Source: Streptomyces hilarionis
Lineage (GTDB): Bacteria > Actinomycetota > Actinomycetes > Streptomycetales > Streptomycetaceae
NCBI RefSeq assembly: GCF_024539675.1
Contig: NZ_JAHHIT010000110.1
Location: 1 to 32,291 of the forward strand
Reading direction: 5' to 3'
DNA length: 32,291 nucleotides
This document shows positions 14,692-21,901 of this stretch, piece after piece; the stretch's first letter is position 1, and each line of letters starts with the position of its first letter. The position numbers and the translations under genes are program-made. The notes beneath the pieces are model-generated. The model was not told where the DNA came from. It did no database searches and saw nothing but the letters and a program-made list of their open reading frames with translations.

Positions 14692-14853
14692 CTACAGGCT
14701 GTCCAGGAACCTCAAGACCGCCGACACAACGCCGTAGCGCCGGCGATGTGCCTTGCTGCAGAACCGGCGTCGACGCCACCCACTGCGCGGCTGCTTAACC
14801 GGCGCATCACACCACTTGCACGGCCGCGTCCCGCGCTCTAATCCCCCGCCCAC
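14692..14853 (-). CDS. Small zinc-finger protein of AICE type
   Basis: A 53-residue minus-strand frame contains RPCKWCDAPVKQP and RRRFCSKAHRRRY, a CxxC-x16-CxxxH arrangement seen in small streptomycete plasmid and AICE proteins that often read CxWC-x-PVKQP. It probably binds zinc and perhaps DNA. I prefer the GTG at 14851-14853 with GGTGGG upstream; ATG at 14904 would give 70 residues with a poorly structured extension. The gene converges on the PAPS-reductase-like pseudogene, 4 nt apart. The long basic tail makes a non-functional remnant possible. Confidence 0.45.
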   Translation of the reverse strand: MGGGLERGTRPCKWCDAPVKQPRSGWRRRRFCSKAHRRRYGVVSAVLRFLDSL

Positions 14854-14929
14854 AGACCCACCGTAGCGGGCCCCTGCGCGGACGCACCGTCCCCTGTCAC
14901 TCATCTCATCTCTGAGGGAGTCCTTCACC

Positions 14930-15241
14930 ATGGGCAAGCCCGGCACCCGCCGCATCGACCGTGAGATCAGCAAGACCACCCGCAAGCCGGAAGCTGTCCG
15001 CAAGGGCGAGATGTGGCCGCTGACCAGCGCGGAGCGCCGCGCCGTGATCGGCGCGCTCGCCGGCGGCTCCTACCGGGTCCTGCGCGGCAAGAGCACCGGC
15101 CGCGAGGAGAATCGGCTGGACTCCGTCGCCGGCTCGGCCGAGACCCGGCTGACCGCCGAGCTGACCGCGCTGCACATGGAGCGTCAGCGGATCGTGCGCG
15201 AGGCCGCCGCCATCAGGGCCGCCAAGAAGTCCCAGGGCTGA
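14930..15241 (+). CDS. Small basic protein upstream of traB remnant, unknown function
   Basis: This 103-residue protein (MGKPGTRRIDREISKTTRKPE...) is basic at the N-terminus and predicted helical at the C-terminus (ELTALHMERQRIVREAAAIRAAKK). GGGAG lies 8 nt before the ATG. The stop codon overlaps the next start by 1 nt (TGATG), implying translational coupling to the TraB-like gene. It is one of the few intact frames in the element. The position suggests a conjugation accessory or regulator, but I do not recognise a family. Confidence 0.62.
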   Translation: MGKPGTRRIDREISKTTRKPEAVRKGEMWPLTSAERRAVIGALAGGSYRVLRGKSTGREENRLDSVAGSAETRLTAELTALHMERQRIVREAAAIRAAKKSQG

Positions 15242-16732
15242 TGGTGAGCGTGCCCGCGAAGCCCATGCCGCCGGGCGAGTGCCCGCAGTGCTGGCAGCAC
15301 GTCCACGACAGCAGCATCCACCGCAAGCTCGGCCCGCGCGAGGACTGCCCCCAGTGCGTAGACCACGTGGATCCGGTCCGGCCGCACCGTGAAGGCGGCC
15401 GTCACCCACGAGCGCACGAACACGACCTGCCGTGCCGTCGCCCGCCACACCCCCTGCGTGGCCGGTGCAGCGCGGATCGTGGCCCCCGCACCTGGGATGG
15501 CAAGATCGCCGCCCGCTACGAGAGGTTCATGCGCGCCGCGGAAGCCGTGGGGAACATGGACGCCGCCATGGAGTGGGAGGAGCGCGCGCAGTGCTACCGC
15601 GACGCCCGCCACCGCCGCCGCATGGACCTGCTCCACTCCCCCCTCTACGCCGCCAAAGGCCTGGCGGTCGGCACCGGGATGGGTATCGGGTCGTTGGTCG
15701 CCCTCAGGATCGTGATGGCCATCGCGAACAAGGACGTCACCGAGGTCGTCACCCCGATCGCGGCCGTGATCGAGTTCATCAACCTGCTGATCACGATCGT
15801 TCAGGTGGTGTGGGGGCCGCTGGTCTCGCTGGGTCCGTTCCTGGCTCTGCTCGCGCTGTGGGCGGTTGGCAGCAAGTAGCAGGCCCCCCCCCCCCCCCCC
15901 CCCGCGTGGGTGATGCCGGCCAACGTCCGATCGGGCGAGGGTGAGCCGGTCACGCCCTCGATCGTGGTCAAGGCCCTGCGCGACTTGGGCGTGCCCGCGC
16001 TGCGCAATGCCATGGAGGAGATGGGAGACGCCGGTGCGTCCATGCTCTGCCCGATCCGGATCGCCGGATGCGGCGAGGTGGCCGCGACCCTGCCCTCGGG
16101 GGTGTCGATGATCGAGGTGCAGAACCGTCGTCGGAAGTTGGCGGAGAATCTGACCCGGCATGAGCACGAGGTCTTCATCAACATCCCGTAGGCCGCGCGG
16201 ACGGTGCGGCTGTGGGGCACAGACTCGGGCGCGCTGGACGAGCCGATCGGCCCGTCCCCGCTGGTCACCGACGACCCGATTACGCCAAGGGCCGCGCCCC
16301 CTGGGGACAAGACAGACAAGACATACGCGGCGACGCCGCCGCCCTGAGCCTCTATCAGCGCCACCTGCTCATCACGGGCTTGTCCAGCCAGGGCAAGACC
16401 GCCGCGCTGCGCTCGCTCGCGCTGTGGGCGTCGCTGGACTGCCGGGTGGAGTTCCGGATCACCGACCTCAAGGGCGCGGGCGACTGGGCCATGTTCGACG
16501 GGCTCGCAACCGTCCTCATCCAGGGGCCGACCGATGAGCACGTGATCGAGGCGACCGAGATGGTCGAGAGCCTGTCGACGAGATGAACCGCCGCATCGCG
16601 GCCCGCCAGGCAGACCCCGCCGTGGTGTTCGATCCGCTGATCGGCCTTGTCGACGAGGCGCAGGTGGCGTTCATGCGCCCGGCCGTGGACGACGAGGAGC
16701 GGCCCTGCGGCGGGTCCAAGGGCACGTCCCGC
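15241..16732 (+). pseudogene. traB: TraB/FtsK-type conjugative DNA translocase, broken and 3'-truncated
   Basis: The remains read as an AICE TraB-like translocase, the hexameric pump that moves double-stranded DNA between mycelia. A Cys-rich start (CPQCWQHVHDSSIHRK, then CPQC) is followed by RHRRRMDLLHSPLY and two or three membrane helices (15660-15870). The FtsK core has Walker A GLSSQGKT at 16377-16400 and a Walker B-like LIGLVDEAQVAF near 16637-16672. Damage includes TAG at 15877 and 16189, a frameshift near 16285, another near 16580, a probable out-and-back shift at 15375-15490, and loss of the C-terminal third at about 16732. A 20-base C run lies just after the first amber codon. Confidence 0.82.
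15884..15903. repeat. Homopolymer of 20 consecutive C
   Basis: Twenty uninterrupted C bases lie between the membrane part and the motor part of the traB remnant. In the current length the two sides are in the same frame and the run would encode prolines. Nothing comparable occurs elsewhere in the window; the next longest run is nine G near 21800. Confidence 0.95.
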
Positions 16733-16925
16733 TACTTCCGGCCTGCTCCTGCTCACCACGTTCATCACCGCGCTTACGGCGCTGATCACTCAGCTCATCG
16801 TCCTCGCGGCCGTGATCTTCGGCGAGTGGATCGCCGTGCAGATCTTCAGCGACAACGGCCGCGACGGCGGGACCACGGCCAACATCCGCAAGGCGACGTT
16901 CAAGCGCAACAACTTTCACAGCTGA
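16733..16925 (+). pseudogene. Membrane-segment fragment fused to the traB remnant
   Basis: From about 16733 a different frame encodes LLLLTTFITALTALITQLIVL followed by AAVIFGEWIAVQIF, a strongly hydrophobic stretch, and ends RKATFKRNNFHS before a TGA at 16923-16925. It has no start of its own; the frame upstream is only a shadow of traB. It looks like the C-terminus of a small membrane protein joined to traB by a deletion. I do not recognise the family. Confidence 0.5.
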
Positions 16926-16927
16926 TT

Positions 16928-17392
16928 TTAAAGAGCAGCGCTTTCGGGGTTAGCTTCCCAATGAGCCACCAGGGCCGGGTAGAAATCAGGGTTTTCCCTA
17001 ACCGCGTCAACCAGAGCTGGACAGTCGCGGCGCATCGTAAGCGCGTACGCCCGCCACCCCTCATATCCCAGGACAACGGGTGTGACGGCGGTCGTCATGA
17101 TCCCGTAGTCAATCGCGTCCGCCAGGATGTTGACCAGCGCCAACACGCGAGCCCGCTGCTGCGGATCCTGCGGGGTCGGCGCGCCGCCGTAGAAGTAGTC
17201 GTACAGCGATGGGTCCGTGGCAATGAAGCCATCCACATGGTGCAGTCGCTCCAGCCCGTTGTACGTCGCCTGCGCTCCGGCCAGCCCATTGTTGATCTTT
17301 GTCTGTCGCGTGAGCTCTCGAGTCTGCCACGCAGCGATCAGCAATGAAGCCAGCACACCGAAAGAAGCGATCACCCCGAATATGTCGGCCAC
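16928..17392 (-). CDS. Membrane-anchored DUF6082-like protein
   Basis: This intact 154-residue gene runs opposite to the rest of the element. One N-terminal membrane helix (about residues 4-21) is followed by QTRELTRQTKINNGLAGAQ, LERLHHVDGFIATDPSLYDYF, a PTPQDPQQRARVLALVNILAD segment and GYEGWRAY..DCPALVDAV..FYPALV. This layout resembles the streptomycete DUF6082 family, whose function is unknown. The start is GTG at 17390-17392. Base composition is visibly less GC-rich than in the neighbouring genes, pointing to separate transfer. It ends 2 nt from the fragment at 16925. Confidence 0.68.
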   Translation of the reverse strand: MADIFGVIASFGVLASLLIAAWQTRELTRQTKINNGLAGAQATYNGLERLHHVDGFIATDPSLYDYFYGGAPTPQDPQQRARVLALVNILADAIDYGIMTTAVTPVVLGYEGWRAYALTMRRDCPALVDAVRENPDFYPALVAHWEANPESAAL

Positions 17393-17475
17393 TGCGCCCC
17401 CAGGTCGAAAAGTACCCGGGCACTACCCACCGACAGAGATCGAGTAACTGAGCTGCTTGCAACGCCCAGTTACGC

Positions 17476-17519
17476 CAAGGGCGGTCCCCCGTCTCGCGAA
17501 AGAACCGGGACCGCCCTTG
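17476..17519. terminator. Strong hairpin upstream of the primase pseudogene
   Basis: A perfect 13-bp stem, CAAGGGCGGTCCC (17476-17488) with 17507-17519, has an 18-nt loop. There is no T run on either strand. It lies 37 nt before the primase/polymerase start and behind the divergent DUF6082-like gene, so it may insulate the two or act in the replication gene leader. Confidence 0.6.
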
Positions 17520-17556
17520 CCAACCAGCACCCTTCACAGGACTGGAGACATCCAGC

Positions 17557-18290
17557 ATGACCCATGCCGCACAATCCGCGCTGTTGTGTGCAGCGTTGGA
17601 CGCTGCCGAAGGCGGCTGACGCGCCTTCCCTCTGCGCCCCCAGCCGGGCTGCTGGTCGTCGACCTCGACGTACCGAAGGCCAAGGGCAGTTCGGACGCGC
17701 CTAGCGGCGCGGCAACCCTCGGAGCGCAATGCGAGCGCGCCGGCCACGCCGCCCCGGCCACCGACCCCACCCGGCCCCAAGCGACGGGGAGTACCTGTAC
17801 TTCACCGACCCGACTGGCGTCCGGCCCTCCAATACGGCTGAGACCGTGAGCGAGTTGGCCGATACCCAGGCATGGGGTGGGTACGTCGTCGCCGCCGGCT
17901 CCACCACCCCCACGGGACCCTATGAGCCGCTGTGTGGCTCTGCGGCGGCCCCACTGCCGGATGGCTGCTCAGTATCCTCGCGCCGTCTCCCAAGGCCTCT
18001 CAGCCCCCCTCGGGGGCTGCACCCGGGCAATCGCGGCGATACGCGGATGTAGCGCTCACTGTCGAGGCGGGGAACGTGGCCCTGGCCCAACTCGGTTTTC
18101 GCGAGGCGACGTTGTTTCGTGCAGCGCGCGCACTTGGGCGGTTCGTGGCGTGGGGCGGCCTCCCTCGGCACCTGGTCGAACAGGCTCTTCAGGAGGCGGG
18201 GGAGGCGGCCGGCCCCACCGTCGCCGAGTGCCGCTCCACCCTACGCAGCGCACTGAACTGGTCCATCGCCCACAATCAGCGGCGCAGGGG
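17557..18290 (+). pseudogene. Bifunctional primase/polymerase (AICE replication protein), broken
   Basis: The start MTHAAQSALLCAALDAAEGG has GGAG 9 nt upstream and is the usual N-terminus of prim-pol type replication proteins of AICEs. A TGA at 17617-17619 replaces the expected Trp codon, and an internal deletion then joins the frame near 17643 to AGLLVVDLDVPKAKG, which holds the catalytic Asp-x-Asp. Further pieces in other frames are GEYLYFTDPTGV (a Tyr where the family has His), ADTQAWGGYVVAAGSTT and GWLLSILAPSPK, then a helical C-terminal part (FREATLFRAARALGRFVAW, TVAECRSTLRSALNWS). It once made primers or copied the excised element; it cannot do so now. Confidence 0.82.
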
Positions 18291-18679
18291 AGCGACGGCA
18301 TGGGCACCCCGCCCGCCCCTCCCTGAAGAGCATCACCCCGCCCCCGGACGGCCCGGACGCTGCCCGATGGACCGCACCACGGACGGCCGCGGGCGGGCCG
18401 AAGGGAGGCCGCCCGGCAGGACGCCGTCACTGCTCTGTGCCCGGACCGCTCCCCGCAGTCCGGACCCCACACCGGAGCGGCCCGGCATCCGTATCTACGC
18501 CCCGCCCGTCTACCGCGATCACGAAGACCGCGCGCTGGTCCAAGCGCCACGGCGACTTTCCTCACCGCCGCCTACGCCTGCCTCCGCGGAAAGCCCGGCG
18601 GCCCGCGACGCGTCGCAGCCCTGATCGACGACTACACCGCCCACAAGACCGCCTGCGCGGGAGCTCCCGCCACGCTGGC
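18291..18679 (+). other. Unassigned stretch inside the element
   Basis: No frame in this 389-nt stretch reads as a known protein. A phrase RRVAALIDDYTAHKTACAGAPA looks protein-like but is short. The excisionase and the N-terminal and middle parts of the integrase, expected here in an AICE, are missing. The stretch is probably deletion-joined debris. Confidence 0.5.
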
Positions 18680-18862
18680 CTTGGGCACGCCGGCGTCTCG
18701 TTCTGCCTCAGTTCCGGGGTGGACGCGATGGAGTGCGCCCAGCGCGCCGGACACAGCATCGCGGTACTGCACAAGGTGTACGCCAAAGTGCTCGATCAGA
18801 GGCGGGAGCACGCGAACAGCCGAATCGACGCGGCCCTTCGGGAGTGGAACGAACCGGAGTGA
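18680..18862 (+). pseudogene. int: C-terminal remnant of a tyrosine integrase
   Basis: The last 60 residues match the end of AICE tyrosine integrases: LGHAGVSFCLSSGVDAMECA, then QRAGHSIAVLHKVYAKVLD with the box II His of the GHS motif and the nucleophile Tyr of KVYAKVLD, and a closing helix RIDAALREWNEPE. The family normally has LRHAGVS; here the catalytic Arg codon is GGG (Gly). The core upstream is absent. The gene would have pointed at tRNA-Tyr 174 nt away, as expected for an integrase next to its attachment site. It is inactive. Confidence 0.8.
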
Positions 18863-18937
18863 TCAAGCTCTCCCCCGGGGGACGCCTGGGGGACACGGGC
18901 TGATCGAGAGTGGGAAACGGGCGGTACGAGGTGAGAC

Positions 18938-18957
18938 GCGTCCACACGTCGTCCACA
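18938..18957. repeat. Two CGTCCACA direct repeats, possible DnaA-box-like or integrase arm sites
   Basis: GCGTCCACA (18938-18946) and TCGTCCACA (18949-18957) are 11 bp apart in the same orientation. The second fits the loose streptomycete DnaA-box pattern; the first has one mismatch. They lie between the integrase remnant and tRNA-Tyr. Confidence 0.4.
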
Positions 18958-18983
18958 GCCAATCGAACAGCTCCCGGAACGCA

Positions 18984-19028
18984 GAAACCCCCTCCGACCT
19001 GCCGTTAAGGCTGGTCGGAGGGGGTTTC
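18984..19028 (-). terminator. Terminator of tRNA-Tyr
   Basis: A perfect 16-bp stem (18984-18999 with 19013-19028) with a 13-nt loop starts 9 nt after the mature tRNA 3' end on the minus strand and has TTT at its base. It is probably the native terminator of the tRNA gene and may work in both directions. Confidence 0.8.
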
Positions 19029-19036
19029 CCTCAGCG

Positions 19037-19118
19037 TGGCGGCGCCAGGATTCGAACCTGGGAAGGCTGAGCCGGCAGATTTACAGTCTGCTCCCTTTGG
19101 CCGCTCGGGCACACCGCC
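19037..19118 (-). tRNA. tRNA-Tyr (anticodon GTA); attachment site of the element
   Basis: An 82-nt class II tRNA with a long variable arm can be folded on the minus strand. The acceptor is GGCGGTG/CGCCGCC with one G-T wobble. The anticodon stem GCAGA/TCTGC carries loop CTGTAAA (anticodon GTA), and the T arm contains AGGTTCGAATCC. The discriminator is A. The 3' end faces the degraded AICE, as expected for an integration target. Confidence 0.96.
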
Positions 19119-19342
19119 GGGGTTGCTGCCCATTCGAACCGCTTTTCGGCGGTGCTCCCTGGCAACGACGTAAACGATACCTGATGCACAGGGGTGCTTC
19201 GCCACCCGATTACTCGCCGCCCGGAGGGGGCGGGGTGGCTAGGCTTGTCCGGATGCGGCCCGGGATCACGCCGGGCTCGGCGGTCGCCCCGCGTGCGCCG
19301 ATTCGCACCCGATTCGCACCCTGATACAAGGAGCCACAGGAC

Positions 19343-19831
19343 ATGGCCGACTCCAGTTTCGACATCGTCTCGAAGGTCGAGCGGCAGGAGGTCGACAACG
19401 CCCTCAACCAGGCCGCCAAGGAGATCTCGCAGCGCTACGACTTCAAGGGCGTGGGCGCCTCGATCTCGTGGTCCGGTGAGAAGATCCTGATGGAGGCGAA
19501 CTCCGAGGACCGGGTGAACGCCGTCCTCGACGTCTTCCAGTCCAAGCTCATCAAGCGCGGGATCTCGCTGAAGGCTCTGGACGCGGGCGAGCCCCAGCTC
19601 TCCGGCAAGGAGTACAAGCTCTTCGCGGAGATCAAGGAGGGCATCTCCCAGGACAACGCGAAGAAGGTCGCCAAGCTCATCCGCGACGAGGGCCCCAAGG
19701 GCGTGAAGGCCCAGGTCCAGGGCGAGGAACTGCGCGTCAGCTCCAAGAGCCGCGACGACCTGCAGACCGTCATCGCGCTGCTCAAGGGGCAGGACTTCGA
19801 CTTCGCCCTGCAGTTCGTGAACTACCGGTAG
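19343..19831 (+). CDS. yajQ: YajQ-family nucleotide-binding protein
   Basis: This 162-residue protein is a member of the YajQ (UPF0234) family: two ferredoxin-like domains that bind nucleotides. In Xanthomonas a homologue is a cyclic di-GMP effector and transcription co-regulator; the role in Streptomyces is not known. It begins MADSSFDIVSKVERQEVDNA, continues with QRYDFKG, and ends FDFALQFVNYR, all family hallmarks at normal length. AAGGAG lies about 10 nt upstream of the ATG. It is divergent from tRNA-Tyr, and a hairpin follows. Confidence 0.94.
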   Translation: MADSSFDIVSKVERQEVDNALNQAAKEISQRYDFKGVGASISWSGEKILMEANSEDRVNAVLDVFQSKLIKRGISLKALDAGEPQLSGKEYKLFAEIKEGISQDNAKKVAKLIRDEGPKGVKAQVQGEELRVSSKSRDDLQTVIALLKGQDFDFALQFVNYR

Positions 19832-19881
19832 TCGGAGGTGCGTTGCCGGTGGTCCGCCGTGGACTACCGGTAGCCCGCAGG

Positions 19882-19904
19882 GTGGGCGCCCGCAGGGCGC
19901 CCAC
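19882..19904. terminator. Bidirectional hairpin between yajQ and the GlsB-type gene
   Basis: A perfect 10-bp stem GTGGGCGCCC (19882-19891) with 19895-19904 has a 3-nt loop and lies between converging genes. The palindrome CTACCGGTAG also occurs twice just before it, once across the yajQ stop (about 19822-19831) and once at about 19864-19873. Confidence 0.6.
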
Positions 19905-19934
19905 GTCGCCGCCCCCGCCTGCCCGTGGCCGCGC

Positions 19935-20201
19935 TCAGTCGCGCGAGTTGCCGAACAGCAGCCGGTAGATGATCAGCAGCACGAGCGAACCTCCGATGGC
20001 CGCGGCCCATGTCGCGCCGTCGTAGAAGTCCTTGCTGATGGGGTGGTCCAGCCAGCGGGCCGATATCCAGCCGCCGATGAACGCGCCGGCGACACCGATG
20101 AGGGTGGTCCCGATCAGGCCGCCCGGGTCGCGCCCCGGCAGCAGCACCTTGGCGACGACTCCGGCCAACAGTCCCAGGATGATCCAGCTGATGATGCCCA
20201 T
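19935..20201 (-). CDS. GlsB/YeaQ/YmgE-family (transglycosylase-associated) membrane protein
   Basis: This 88-residue integral membrane protein has three predicted helices: GIISWIILGLLAGVVAKVL, GGLIGTTLIGVAGAFIGGWI and AAIGGSLVLLIIYRLLF. The PGRDPGGLIGTTLIGVAGA signature identifies the GlsB/YeaQ/YmgE family. Members are often stress-induced, but the biochemical function is unknown. I chose ATG at 20199-20201, which begins at the first helix; the frame extends 15 residues further without support. It is convergent with yajQ and divergent from the permease. Confidence 0.88.
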   Translation of the reverse strand: MGIISWIILGLLAGVVAKVLLPGRDPGGLIGTTLIGVAGAFIGGWISARWLDHPISKDFYDGATWAAAIGGSLVLLIIYRLLFGNSRD

Positions 20202-20396
20202 GCCCTGAACCTGCCCTTCCGTGCTGTGCCCGCACTGTCCGGGCACTGTGATCTCGCTCGCTCCCCCACGCGTCGGGATCGGTGTCGGGACCGGCGACCG
20301 TGGGTGGCATCGGCGTCGTGCGAGGTTCGCGCCGTGTTGGTGGGGACGACGTCACGACGGCGTCCGGCGGTTCCGCGGATCAGTAGGGTGCGGTGT

Positions 20397-21644
20397 ATGA
20401 CACAGCCAGGACCGGCTTCCGAGCTGCGGCGCACGCTGGGCGTGGGCGACGCCGTCGTCCTCGGCCTCGGCTCGATGATCGGCGCCGGCGTGTTCGCCGC
20501 CCTCGCTCCCGCCGCGCACGCGGGGGGCTCCGGTCTGCTGATCGGACTCGCGCTCGCCGCGCTGGTCGCCTACGGCAACGCCATGTCGTCGGCGCGCTTG
20601 GCCGCGCTGTACCCGGCTTCCGGCGGCACGTACGTGTACGGACGCGAGCGGCTCGGGCCGTTCTGGGGTTATCTGGCCGGCTGGTCGTTCGTGGTCGGGA
20701 AGACGGCCTCCTGTGCGGCGATGGCGCTGACGGTCGGGGCGTACGTCTGGCCGGGACGGGAGCACGTGGTCGCCGTGGCGGCCGTGGTGGCGCTCACGGC
20801 CGTGAACTACGGCGGCATCCAGAAGTCGGCCTGGCTGACGAGGGTGATTGTGGCGGTGGTCCTGGCGGTCCTCGCTTCCGTCGTGGTCGTGTGCCTGGGG
20901 TCGGGCGTCTCCGATCCCGGTCGGCTGGAGGTCGGGGTCTCCGAGGGCTTCGGCGGGGTGCTACAGGCAGCGGGTCTGCTCTTCTTCGCGTTCGCCGGAT
21001 ACGCGCGCATCGCCACGCTCGGCGAGGAGGTGCGGGACCCGGAACGCACCATCCCCCGCGCGATCCCCTTGGCTCTGAGCATCACCCTGGTGGTGTACGC
21101 GTGCGTGGCGGTGGCCGTCCTTTCCGTTCTGGGCGCCGATGAACTCGGGCGGGCGAGCGCGCCGCTCGCCGACGCCGTCCGGGCGGCGGGCGCGTCCGGG
21201 CTGGTGCCGGTGGTGCGCGTCGGCGCCGCCGTCGCCGCGCTGGGCTCCCTGCTCGCCCTCATCCTGGGCGTCTCGCGCACCACGTTGGCCATGGCCAGGG
21301 ACCGGCATCTGCCTCATGCCCTGTCCGTCGTCCACCCCCGCTTCCAGGTGCCGCACCGGGCCGAGCTCGCCGTGGGCGCGGCGGTCGCGATCCTGGCCGC
21401 CACGGTGGACGTCCGAGGCGCGATCGGCTTCTCCTCCTTCGGTGTGCTGGCCTACTACGCCGTCGCCAACGCGTCGGCCTGGACGCTCGATCCGGCTCCT
21501 GCGAAGCGGGCGCTGCCCGCGCTGGGACTTCTGGGCTGCCTGATCCTCGCCTTCGCGCTGCCCGCGACGTCGGTGGCGGCGGGGGCGGGAGTGCTCGCGG
21601 TGGGCGTGGTCGCGTACGGCATCCGCCGCCGGGCGGCCATCTGA
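20397..21644 (+). CDS. APC-superfamily amino acid permease
   Basis: This 415-residue transporter belongs to the amino acid-polyamine-organocation superfamily. The first helix contains the family motif GLGSMIGAGVFAALAPAA. About eleven to twelve membrane helices follow, with FFAFAGYARIATLGEEVRDPERTIPRAI as the conserved helix 6 and loop (cited here in pieces: FAGYARIATLGEE and RDPERTIPRAI). It is somewhat shorter than the usual 450-500 residues. The substrate cannot be predicted. ATG at 20397 has no Shine-Dalgarno; a TAGGGT hexamer at 20384-20389 sits 7 nt upstream, suggesting a leaderless mRNA. Confidence 0.88.
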   Translation: MTQPGPASELRRTLGVGDAVVLGLGSMIGAGVFAALAPAAHAGGSGLLIGLALAALVAYGNAMSSARLAALYPASGGTYVYGRERLGPFWGYLAGWSFVVGKTASCAAMALTVGAYVWPGREHVVAVAAVVALTAVNYGGIQKSAWLTRVIVAVVLAVLASVVVVCLGSGVSDPGRLEVGVSEGFGGVLQAAGLLFFAFAGYARIATLGEEVRDPERTIPRAIPLALSITLVVYACVAVAVLSVLGADELGRASAPLADAVRAAGASGLVPVVRVGAAVAALGSLLALILGVSRTTLAMARDRHLPHALSVVHPRFQVPHRAELAVGAAVAILAATVDVRGAIGFSSFGVLAYYAVANASAWTLDPAPAKRALPALGLLGCLILAFALPATSVAAGAGVLAVGVVAYGIRRRAAI

Positions 21645-21670
21645 CCAGGCGACCGGTTCACCGACTGCCC

Positions 21671-21778
21671 GAGTAGCCCCGAGTAGCCCCGACTAGCAGG
21701 GTCCTGGCGAACCAGCGGCCATGGCGACCCGACGACCTGACGACCTGACGACCTGGCGACCTGGCGACCTGGCGATCA
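21671..21778. repeat. Short tandem repeats: GAGTAGCCCC units and octamer RRCGACCY array
   Basis: GAGTAGCCCC occurs twice in tandem at 21671-21690 with a partial third copy. From 21723 to 21778 there are seven copies of an 8-bp unit (GGCGACCC, GACGACCT three times, GGCGACCT twice, GGCGATCA). The rest of 21645-21901 shows no gene; a nine-G run lies near 21799-21807. Confidence 0.85.
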
Positions 21779-21901
21779 GATCTCTTGCATGTCGGCACCC
21801 GGGGGGGGGCGGCGCGGCATCGTCATGGCGGTCGAACAGCCCTGCCGACGGCCACACGAGGCCGGGCCACGGGTGCGTGGTGCCGAGCCAGGGCGTCAGG
21901 C

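Larger units (their letters stand above)
13269..18862 (+). mobile_element. Degraded actinomycete integrative and conjugative element (AICE) next to tRNA-Tyr
   Basis: The block contains remains of the modules that define AICEs: an integrase C-terminus, a primase/polymerase-type replication gene, a TraB/FtsK-type conjugative translocase, a DUF2637-like fragment, and small cargo genes. Most are broken by frameshifts, nonsense codons or deletions, while genes on both flanks are intact. The integrase remnant lies nearest to tRNA-Tyr. S. coelicolor SLP1 uses a tRNA-Tyr as its attachment site, and the yajQ neighbour fits that locus. The left limit is set by where coding traces begin. I found no second copy of the tRNA 3' end, so the distal attachment site seems lost. 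The element is almost certainly immobile. Confidence 0.8.

Noticed and set aside
16278..16290. GATTACGCCAAG, identical to part of the lacZ alpha vector region
   Set aside because: It encodes the conserved DYAKG stretch of the TraB-like protein and no other vector sequence surrounds it.
18291..18679. An excisionase or other small gene between the primase and integrase remnants
   Set aside because: No frame has a start, ribosome binding site and recognisable helix-turn-helix; the stretch looks like joined debris.
21723..21778. Possible CRISPR-like repeats
   Set aside because: The units are 8 bp in direct contact, without spacers, and no cas genes are near.
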